Positions 25,936 through 34,136 of a stretch of DNA of 64,000 nucleotides are shown piece by piece. Source of the stretch: Acanthochlamys bracteata (taxonomy: Eukaryota > Streptophyta > Magnoliopsida > Pandanales > Velloziaceae). A model generated the notes under the pieces. That model was not told the origin of the DNA, searched no databases, and saw only the letters and a program-made list of their open reading frames with translations. The translations under genes were made by a program, and so were the position numbers. Location: NCBI GenBank assembly GCA_019914995.1, contig CM034141.1, forward strand, positions 1,860,001-1,924,000, in the 5' to 3' direction. Every line of letters starts with the position of its first letter. The stretch's first letter is position 1.

Positions 25936-26989
25936 GTGACAAGGAAGCAGGTACAAATGAGAGTTACTCTTAGAGTAGGAGTGAGAAGAAGAGCCGCAAA
26001 GCAATGCTTAAGTTGGAAATGAAACCTGTCAATGGGGTTAGCAGGGTTACTATCAAGAGATCAAAAAATGTAAGTTCTAGAAATAGTTAATGTAATTTGG
26101 TTTGTTCGTTGGCTGCTAGATAATTTTAGATATCTAGTAGGAAAAAGGATGCTGTCCAGAATAATTTTGCAGTTTTGCTTTGCATATATATCTTTTAGTT
26201 GCTATAATATGACAATTTTCTTTATTATTGCTATGATTGTAATATATTAATACTTAATATACAAGCAGTAGGCTTGCAAGGAATTAGTATTTAGAAATAT
26301 GATTGAGATATATGTCAAGGAGAATACATATTTGTGTTTCAAGAAGATATATGTCAAGGAGATAACTAAAGGTAAAGGTCAAAGATGAGTGAAGCATGGT
26401 TAGTAAGTTGTTGGATTCTCATCAGCCATTTCTGCCTTGTAAGTCTGAGTAGAAATTTTCAATGAACACTATTTCCCTAATACCTAGCCTTCCTGAAACC
26501 AGGACCACAACCAGCTGAAAGTTGTCATATGTAAATTATTAGTAAAGCAAAAACTTTGATATGGTTGGTTCTACTGTTGAACAATTTCCTCCAGTAACTT
26601 TTTTATGTGTTAAGTCCCTTCATAGTTATCGTATAGGAAATATGCCGGGGTGTGGTTTTAGCCGATTGTGGGGTGCATATAAGAAAATTTGGTACTACAA
26701 AAAATATTTAATTTGCTAGATAGTGACTCCTGATGCAGATTCTATTCGTCATATCAAAGCCTGATGTCTTAAAGAGCCCCAACTCTGAAACGTATGTGAT
26801 ATTTGGTGAGGCTAAGATTGACGACTTGAGCTCTCAATTACAGACCCAAGCTGCACAGCAGTTCAGGATGCCAGATCTGAGCAATGTAACTGCAAAGCAG
26901 AATGCCCTAGTTGCTGCCCCTGCTGACGAGGAAGAGGAGGATATCGATGAGGCTGGAGTTGAGGCTCGTGACATTGAACTTGTCATGAC
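25936..26989 (+). pseudogene. Captured NAC-alpha (nascent polypeptide-associated complex alpha) fragment
   Basis: Exon 25936-26069 reads SRSEKKSRKAMLKLEMKPVN and VSRVTIKRSKN, then an intron (GTAAG to TGATGCAG, 26070-26738), then ILFVISKPDVLKSPNSETYV, FGEAKIDDLSSQLQTQAAQQ and GVEARDIELVMT. This is the NAC domain and the start of the UBA-like end of NAC alpha. An in-frame TAG interrupts the first exon just before SRSEKK. The fragment ends at LVMT, before the UBA helix bundle, where it joins the sucrose-phosphate synthase piece. The retained intron shows that genomic DNA was captured. Confidence 0.9.
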
Positions 26990-27418
26990 ACATAACCAAC
27001 GTGGCACGGTCTCTCGGAGAACAGCCTGGCAGTGGTGGCAAGCCAGCTTGGCCCTATGTCATCCATGGACACTCTATGCAGATGCTGGAGAGGTGGCAGC
27101 AAGGCTTTCTGGCATCCTTAATGTGCCAATGGTGTTGACAAGGCACTCAATAGGTCGCAACAAGCTTTGAGCAGCTAGCAGCTATTGAAGCAAGGCAGAC
27201 TGAGCAAGGAAGACATCAACTCTACATATCATATCATGCGGAGTATTGAAGGCGAGGAAGTTGCACTCGATGCTGCTGAGATGGTTGTTACAAGCACTAG
27301 GAGATTGAAGAACAGTGGGGTTATATGATGGGTTCGACATTAAATTAGAGAGGAAGCTGCGGGTGAGGATTAGGAGAGGGGTCACTTGCTTTGGTTGCTA
27401 CATGCCTCGTATGGTGGG
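26990..27418 (+). pseudogene. Captured sucrose-phosphate synthase exon fragment
   Basis: In successive frames it reads ITNVARSLGEQ, GGKPAWPYVIHGH, YADAGEVAARLSGILNVPMV, IGRNKLEQL, then [18 protein letters not shown] and [10 protein letters not shown]. These match the glucosyltransferase region of plant sucrose-phosphate synthase, which makes sucrose-6-phosphate from UDP-glucose and fructose-6-phosphate. Frameshifts are needed, including a 2-bp insertion between HGH and YADAGE near 27080. The stretch VLTRHSIGRNK has R where the family has G (VLTGHSLGRNK). The fragment stops abruptly after PRMV near 27418. It is fused downstream of the NAC-alpha exon without an intervening intron. Confidence 0.9.
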
Positions 27419-27481
27419 AAGTTAAACTAGAACCTACAGCATCTTTCATATTCATGTTTGCACTACCAGGCTGTCTTTAAC

Positions 27482-27676
27482 AATGTATGAGATGAAATAT
27501 TTTCGACTATGCATTTCAAAACTGAATTGTAATACGATTATTATGTATTTTCAATGGACATAAGTATTTTTTTTTCTTAAAATTATTTGTGTAGAATGTT
27601 GTGATATATAGATTGTTTGTGTTCAATTGAATTGAATGATATGAATAAAAATATTATTGATATATAAATTAGTGAA
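27482..27676. repeat. Direct repeat, copy 2, right border of the captured gene block
   Basis: From AATGTATGAGATGA through GCATTTCAAAACTGAATTG to TATATAAATTAGTGAAAAA, matching 22877-23065 in the same orientation. It is followed directly by the right subterminal repeats, which is where the element's own 3' end should be. Confidence 0.8.
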
Positions 27677-27699
27677 AAATTATTAAACAAAATTTACTT

Positions 27700-28250
27700 T
27701 TACCGACTACATACGACCAGTCGGCAAAAAGAACGAGCAAACAAAATGCCGACCAAACAACCGGTAGCTAAAATACCGACTAATATTTGGTCGGTTAGTA
27801 ATTACCAACTAAAACGACGGCCGGAAATTGCCGACCGACAAAACAGTCGGTAACTTACCGACGCTAGTAATAGTCGGTAAATACCGACTACGCTATCGGT
27901 CGGCATTTGCCGACAAGCGTGTCGTCGGTATTTATCGACTATGCCATCTGTCGCCATTTACCGACTGGAGCTTGCGTCGGTATTTACCGACTAGTTTTCT
28001 TGTCGGTAACATACCGACTTGCTTTCCTGACTGCCGACTATCTCGTTAGTCGGTCTTGACCGACTAATTCCACAGTCGATAATTTACTGTACACTACCGA
28101 CTGTTTAGTATAGATGGTCGATAATTGGTTTACCGACCAGTATTAGCCGACCGTTTACCGACTGCCGTTTTTTCAGTCGGTAATGAATATGCCGACTGAA
28201 TTTTACAAATTACCGACGGTTTTCTTCGGTCGGTGAATCCATTATTTTTA
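27700..28250. repeat. Right subterminal repeat region of the CACTA element
   Basis: Dense ACCGAC and GTCGGT/GTCGGC motifs in both orientations, for example TACCGACTACATACGACCAG near 27702 and CAGTCGGTAATGAATATGCC near 28175. The motif is the same as at the left end, confirming both ends belong to one family. Confidence 0.9.
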
Positions 28251-28256
28251 GTAGTG

Positions 28257-28994
28257 AGGGGAATGTTAAAGATTTTTTTACTTCGGGGTGATAACTCACT
28301 TTATCCTATTTTGATATTAAGAAAAGTGAAAGCCACTGTTTACTCAAGCATTTGTCTTTAATCTTGTAGCTGTTGATTCTATGATCCATCTGTAACCTTG
28401 TTTTGGGTTGCATTAACATATATAAGCATGGATGTAACAGCTAAAAAGTTTCAAACATCATAAAGCAAAATCAAATACGAAGAATCAGCAAATACAGCTG
28501 GTAACGACTTGGTTAAAAGACACCGTTGTCTGGATTAATTTTCCATGCTCCTGATTAAAAAAGATGAATGATGTTGTAGCCTTGTAGGAAGCTATATCAA
28601 AAGAATGGATAGCTATGTGACTAGCTGTTTAAAAGGCATTTCGTCATTGGTATGAAAAACAAAAGTGCATATATCTAACCGTATTTTGACAACCATGACA
28701 TATGTTTGTTTGCATTTTGGCATTGATTTTTTAGATATTGTATTTTCAAGTCATATGTATATATTGCAGTGTTTGAGTACGCCTATATCTCAGAATTGAG
28801 ACGGCAGCCTTTTTATTTCATCGTAACAATATTCTTCAGATTTGTTAAAGGAGCTCAAATGTGATATGATGCTAAGAATTTGAATGGAGATTATATTATC
28901 TGTTACTGTTACCGAACTATGGAAGTGTGTAGTTGTGTACATGTATGTGCGCATGCATGCAAGTAAAAGTGTTGATGGATTTTTAGTAATAGAC
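28257..28994. other. Continuation of the interrupted TCF25 pseudogene intron
   Basis: Begins with the second AGG of the target duplication and carries no coding signal until the AFEAAKA exon near 28995. Consistent with an intron that received the CACTA insertion. Confidence 0.6.
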
Positions 28995-30440
28995 GCTTTT
29001 GAGGCTGCCAAAGCTGCTACGATATCAATGTTATTGCAAGTATTTTGGCACGCTACCCTTACCATGTTGAGTCCTTGTTGGCTCTTGCTGAAGGATTTAA
29101 GTTTTCGGGAGAGCACCAATCATCTGCAGATGCCATAGCGAAATGCTTATATGCATTGGAATGTGCTTGGCATCCGCTGTTCGGTCCATTGCTGGGAAAT
29201 TGTCAATTGCAGTTCCTTCATGACACAAACAAGCCAATTTTCTTGGTCCTTTTCAGTCACATGAAAAATATTGCAAGATGATGTTGTTATCGATTAGCTC
29301 TTAAGGTGGCAAGTTTCTGCTCTAGACTGATGCTAATGATCCAAAGGGAGTATTATTTTGCATAGATTACTATTCTTTGAGGGAACAGGAATACGAGTGG
29401 CTGGAACAATTTGTCCAGGAGCATAAGAGTGACAATTCATTGTGGTTGTTTCCCAACTTCTCTTATTCTTTGGCCGTCCGCCGATTTTATCTTGACCGAG
29501 ATGAACCTGCTAGTATCTCAAAAACGGAGAAGTCCCAGTCTATCGATCTTATGAAACTGGCCTGATGCTTCAACCACTGGTGCTTCAGAAGATTGTAGAT
29601 AAGGCGCCATTAAAAGACCCTGCTTGGAAACATATACTCAAGAATCCATTTTGGTGCTGCAAAAGCAGGAAGTCGCTCCCTTGAACACCTTATTAATATA
29701 TATGTTGGAAGAAATTATATAATATGGAGATATCCGGAGTTGCAGAATTTCTTGAAGGAGGCTGCATTCATGGTAGTTGAATCAGTAAAAGAAAATAGTA
29801 CTGATACTGAAGCCGAGGATTGGGCCTGTGTTAGCAAAGAGGCATTCTCATCTGATAAGAATGAGTAAGTTATCATCAATGGACCTGGCAAAATGAACTT
29901 GTTTTACTATTTTATTTTTCCACAGGTAGAGCTCTTTTATAAGTCTCTTTCACTTATATCTGCACTATCAGGATACTCTTTACCTTTAGCATACCTTACC
30001 CGATGAATCTGAAACTATCTGCAGTTGATTAGATGCATTTGTTACCAAAACATGAAATCCAACTGCACTTGGCTATTCAGTCACTGCTTGGGATATATGA
30101 GACGTACTCTGGGAATATTTTCTTCTATTGGCATTATGCTTGTTCATCTAACAACGTGTTTGCTAGATTTACAGGTATTCACATTTGTTGGTTTCGGATT
30201 TCTCTGATGCAATACAACAATTCCTCCTGAGGAGGTGGGGCACCTAATGGGGAGGATGATGCCTCAAGCTCATGAAGCACCTAATGCTAATGGTGATGCT
30301 GGTACTCCTGGTACCATGTTCCAGCTCCTAGGGAGGTAGCTGGTCACAACCCAGCCATGATATTCCTGGAATCTGTAGTCCCATTGTTCACTTTAGAAGA
30401 CGATGGGAATGATGTGCAAGATGGCCATTGACAAGAGGAT
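28995..30440 (+). pseudogene. TCF25/Nulp1-like gene, 3' part, broken
   Basis: Continues the gene begun at 14973. AFEAAKAA is followed, after a one-base loss, by IASILARYPYHVESLLALAE, FKFSGEHQSSADAIAKCLYA, ECAWHPLFGPLLGNCQLQF and DTNKPIFLVLFSHMKN. After further frame changes it reads YEWLEQFVQEHKSDNSLWLF, PNFSYSLAVRRFYLDRDEPA, INIYVGRNYIIWRYPELQ and EDWACVSKEAFSSDKNE. A last segment at about 30176-30440 reads VSDFSDAIQQF, then GHLMGRMMPQAHEAPN and an acidic end. At least one single-base deletion (near 29010), stops near 29280 and 29562 and other breaks rule out a full-length product. Residual identity with the TCF25 consensus is still high, so inactivation is probably not ancient. Confidence 0.88.
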
Positions 30441-31196
30441 TGCTATTTGTAGACGGCCCTCAATTTTTTACGCTAGTCATTTATGCATTTTCAAAGTAGA
30501 TGTTGATAATTTTACAGTTGTCTAGAGATGAGAAGCTATATTTAGTATTGTCAAAGTTTTATTAGTCCTGAAAAATATACTAATTTTCTGGAAGATGTGG
30601 AACTAACATTTCTAGATATTTAGTTTATACTCGTTAACAATTTTATTGCAGATACAGTACAAAGTGCATTTTTAAGTTTTTCTCGTTTGGGTGGAAAGTG
30701 CGTTTACATTGTGAGCAAGTGCTGGTTTTCTGAGAAGAATGTGCACTGTAACACCGGCATTTTGTATTTTTGGTTGATAAAACTTCACGTTACTCAAATT
30801 TTTATCGCAATTTTTGAATTCTGAATCCTGATAATTGTTCTGAACTTTGCAAAATGGTGCAAATGTGTTAGTTGACTATGATTATTTTGTGGTTGTTTGA
30901 TTCAGCTTATCAAAAAAATTATTTTTTATTTTTTAATATATTTTTATAAATATTTAAAAATTTTATTTAAAATTTTAAAAAATATTAAAAAAAATTTACG
31001 TTCTAAAATTTTATTATTATTTATTTTATTATTGTTTAGTAAAAAAATAAAATTTATTTTAAAAAAATTATATTTGAAAATGGATGATAAATATTGCACG
31101 TCTTTAAATACAAAATTGTTTTATAAGGATGTCAAATTGATAAGCATAGTCGAAAGCGTCTTATTCTGCAAAATATCCGATAAAGAAATTTGCATT
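30441..31196. other. Spacer with a degenerate MITE-like segment
   Basis: About 30893-31085 has a GTTTGATTCAGCTTAT start and an AT-rich core (TTTATAAATATTTAAAAATTTT) like the GTTTGG MITE family, but its right end is not recognisable. The remainder is non-coding 3' flank of the pseudogene and of the uL18-like gene. Confidence 0.4.
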
Positions 31197-31565
31197 TTAG
31201 GGCCATTTCAGCTGCTCAGCTCCGTCAACATTGACGCCGGCTCGCTGGAGAGAGTTGAGCAATATGGATGCGTGGCGGCGGTAGTACGGCGGCCGAGCGA
31301 GCTCTCCTGCCGCGTGGATGCTGACAACGTCGACGCCGATCTCTCTTAGCCGGCAGCCGAGACTCTTACCGACCTCCGCCGCGTCACGTGCGCTCCAGTC
31401 ATTGGATGGTCTACAGCCGCTGCGCATGTGCGGAGAAGCGGCTAAAGTTGAAGCCGGTTTGAGTGAAGAGGCCATGGCAATCACTGCTGGAGCGGAGCCT
31501 GTTGTGGTTACTTCTGCCGCTATCTTTCGGCTGCTCACAAAGAGACGAATAATGTGAGATGCCAT
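31197..31565 (-). CDS. Ribosomal protein uL18-like (L18p/L5e family), organellar type
   Basis: Intronless frame of 122 residues from ATG 31565. The C-terminal half (residues about 64-113) reads RDAAEVGKSLGCRLREIGVD, VVSIHAAGELARPPYY and LLNSLQRAGVNVDG, matching the uL18 pattern of an AA-xxVG-xx-LA-xR helix, a V-S beta strand and a terminal R-(E/A)-AGV helix. The N-terminal strand HIIRLFVSSRKIAAEV fits the first uL18 beta strands. Bacterial-type uL18 binds 5S rRNA in the large subunit; the plant relatives of this short type are often predicted mitochondrial, which I infer here rather than see. An upstream in-frame extension (MLTLSLSLSF, non-ATG) is less likely. Stop is TAA at 31197-31199. Confidence 0.65.
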   Translation of the reverse strand: MASHIIRLFVSSRKIAAEVTTTGSAPAVIAMASSLKPASTLAASPHMRSGCRPSNDWSARDAAEVGKSLGCRLREIGVDVVSIHAAGELARPPYYRRHASILLNSLQRAGVNVDGAEQLKWP

Positions 31566-31583
31566 TAATCGACGAGACAGAAA

Positions 31584-31602
31584 AGAGAGAGAGAGAGAGA
31601 GG
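31584..31602. repeat. GA microsatellite in the 5' leader of the uL18-like gene
   Basis: A GA run of about nine units begins about 20 bp upstream of the ATG, so the transcript has a CT tract. The same arrangement is seen upstream of the fructokinase gene. Confidence 0.75.
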
Positions 31603-31951
31603 GTTAGCAAATTTTTATTATTATTCTTTTTGAAAATTTATTAATTAGGTGAAGCGATAAAAAACAAAATTATAGCCTTTTACCTATCGTAGCAGTTGAC
31701 CCCATACCCTCAATCCCACTAGAGGAGTCAAAGAACAAAAGTTAAAGAGTACCAACTTCTCTCCCATGCACAGTTGCCAAAAGCACCAAGGGAAATCTCT
31801 GGTCGGAAGGTCTCGGAGTTAACAACCAAGGCTGAAACTCAGCATCATGCCCTTCGTGCTTTGTTGTCTTTACTCTTTAGTGATTGATGGACTTTTTTAT
31901 CATGATTAACTGTAAAGGAAGTATGTTTATTGTTCTAGTGTTTATTGGTCA

Positions 31952-32213
31952 GGGTGCTTTTGGGATTGTTTATGAAATAGAGCTTTTGTGAAATAAAAAA
32001 TATTTTTATTTTTTTTTGAAAAATAAGCTCTATTTTTTTACTTCTAAAAAAATAATAAAAATATGCAATAAAAAGATCTTATTACGTAGAATTTTTTTAC
32101 ACTTTCTAAATTTTTAAATAAAATTTTTATATATTTATAAAATATATATTAAAAAATGTAAAATAGGAAAAAGTTAAAAAAGAGCTTTTGGTAAGCAATT
32201 CCAAACAGCCCCT
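31952..32213. repeat. Solo MITE copy, same family as the fructokinase intron pair
   Basis: Starts GGGTGCTTTTGGGATTG and ends CCAAACAGCCCC. The core matches copy B of the intron pair nearly base for base (TGAAATAGAGCTTTTGTGAA, TAATAAAAATATGCAATAAA, AAGATCTTATTACGTAGAAT). This single copy shows that one family unit is about 260 bp, so the intron structure is two units rather than one long foldback element. Confidence 0.85.
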
Positions 32214-32390
32214 TAATACCTTTGGTATGTGTTTGTGATTAATTTGTCAATCAACTTTCCTGTTGCATCAGGGCGCTTTTCTAGCTGAAACTTTGTATGA
32301 TCATGACCGGTAGTGATTTTGTACAAGGACCTCTGGTCGAAATTTATAGTTGTGATTATGGAGGATTAATCTTCGAGCTTGTTTCGATAG

Positions 32391-32482
32391 TTTTTGATAC
32401 CTCTCTTCGGAGAACATTATGTTTTTTGATACCTCTCTTCGGAGAACATTATGTTTTTTGATACCTCTCTTCGGAGAACATT
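32391..32482. repeat. Tandem repeat, three copies of a 32-bp unit
   Basis: Unit TTTTTTGATACCTCTCTTCG continuing GAGAACATTATG is present three times; the first two copies are nearly identical and the third diverges after GAGAACATT. No coding function: the ORFs across it are simply repeats of the unit. Confidence 0.9.
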
Positions 32483-34136
32483 GCGAGTTTGTGAACTATC
32501 CATGGTTTGTAACTCTGTCACTTGAGTTTGGCAGGGTATATATTGTACTACTTTCCTCGACACATTCTTTGCTACTACTCTTTGTGTTATCCTTTTTGTT
32601 GAAATTATTCTGAGACGGTTCGATCTTAGACTGATTACTTGATCATTCAATCCTATGTGTATAACTCTATATGACAAATGCTTCACTCCATTCCATTATC
32701 CTGTAATGGATGAAAGGTATACCAGTTGGACCTTGGGTATCTCACCCATTCAGGTTTTCCTACAAGATAATCAATCTTTATTTGTATTCAATTCCAATGT
32801 ATTTCTTTCACTCCCGTTTTAGTTCTTCAAAATCTTTACAGCAAAGTAGTATCTAGTGAAGTAAATTGAATCTCTAGCAATAGTTTCAAAACAGCTCCAC
32901 TATTGACTATTGGTTTTTAATATATTTTAGCAACCTTTGCACTTGATTCTCTCAATCAAATAACTTTTCATCCTTAGCCTGTCTGAAAAACAAACATTCA
33001 TTTCTAAAGAATCCTTGTCCTGCATGTAGTATTTTGCTCTTAGCAGCTTATGAAATTTTGGTTTTGATCCATGAAAAACAATGATACACATTATCATCGC
33101 TACACATTCTTTTGGGGTGAGAAAGATTATTTAGTTTCAAGAAAATGGAAATTGAATAGCAAAAGAATGTGAAACTGAACCACGAAAACACAATCAGACT
33201 TGGAGTTTGGTGAGTATATGTACCTTTATCCATCTCTATCCCATACGAGACCAATTGCATCACCGCCCAGAGAATCATAGCAGAAGCTAACACTTCTGGA
33301 AATGCTTTCTGCAAAATAGGTTCCTCAACACATAGGAAATTTCCAAATCATGTCCACTGAGACGCATACCTTAATATCAGTTAAGAAGCATCTAGAGGGG
33401 TCAAGATTCACCATCTAATGTTGCAGGTGACAAGCTACCTGAATCAACAGTTTCGAGTCCACCATCAAATGCTAGCTCTCAGGATGTAGGAATGGATGCA
33501 GAATTTGCTGAACAACTTGAAGCAGCTCCTTATGGAGAGCTTATAGAAGGATGTGGTGTTGTCTAAGTTGAGAAGCTCTACACAGCTTTCAAAGTTTTAG
33601 AAAAGCTCTTGTAGCTCTATAATCATAATCAGATATTGGAGCAGTGCAGAGGAAGCTTCAGCATTGCTATCATATTTTTGAACAGTAACATACCCTCGAA
33701 TTTATAACAAGAAGATAAAAGCAACAACTGTAATGTATATCTAACTACTAACAGAAAAACCGTCCTCAATCTTGTTACATCCAAGCTGCCTAAAGAAAAC
33801 CTGTATTTGAGAATCAAATGTGTTGGCTTCTAACTGACTACTGCTGGTAGGAATGCATCTGAGCAACAAAAATCATATGCTAATATAGATCCAAGACCTT
33901 ACTAATCTAGACAGAACTTTTAAGTTCTACAAACCAAAATCAGGCAGCACTATAAGAAATTTTAAAAAGGCAACTTCAGCGTATTTTCTATTAGACAAAG
34001 GTTCCATTGTATTCTCAGGAGATTTGAGTATAGCCAGAAGCCTTCCTACTCCAGACTACAAAGGTAGTAAAGCCACAAGTACCAACAGATCTTTGATATC
34101 AACAAAAGGTTAAGTCATTAGTAACACGCTGGTTAA
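32483..34136. other. Intergenic DNA with two exon-like orphan segments
   Basis: On the plus strand, 33427-33565 follows TTGCAG and reads GDKLPESTVSSPPSNASSQD, then DAEFAEQLEAAPYGELIEG and a stop, like a last exon. On the minus strand, about 33304-33225 is bounded by TTTTGCAG and GTACAT and reads KAFPEVLASAMILWAVMQLV, then YGIEMDK. A further plus-strand piece near 31760-31880 reads LPKAPREISGRKVSELTTKA. None could be linked into a gene or assigned to a family. They could be gene remnants. Confidence 0.35.

Larger units (their letters stand above)
17409..28256 (+). mobile_element. CACTA (En/Spm) transposon, 10,848 bp, defective, carrying host gene fragments
   Basis: Left end CACTACTACAATAA and right end TTTTTAGTAGTG are inverted (right end reads CACTACTAAAAATAA on the other strand). 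They are flanked by a perfect 3-bp target duplication AGG at 17406-17408 and 28257-28259, the CACTA hallmark. Inside each end lie hundreds of bases of ACCGAC/GTCGGT motifs. The interior holds TNP2 and TNPA/PTTA remnants, a minisatellite and captured host fragments. The insertion splits a TCF25-like pseudogene, about 130 bp past its exon. Transposase frames are incomplete, so it cannot be autonomous as read. Confidence 0.95.

Noticed and set aside
26070-26738. NAC-alpha intron as a separate insertion
   Set aside because: It has GT/AG borders and sits between exons in the expected place for a normal NAC-alpha intron.
28790-29138. ORFs on both strands around the TCF25 exon near 28995
   Set aside because: They are shadows produced by the one-base frameshift in the TCF25 pseudogene.
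30897-31349. Plus-strand ORF of 150 codons
   Set aside because: Its first half translates AT-rich MITE-like DNA (Lys/Ile/Phe runs) and its second half is antisense to the uL18-like gene.
31318-31557. Plus-strand ORF opposite the uL18-like gene
   Set aside because: Antisense shadow of a better-supported frame on the minus strand.
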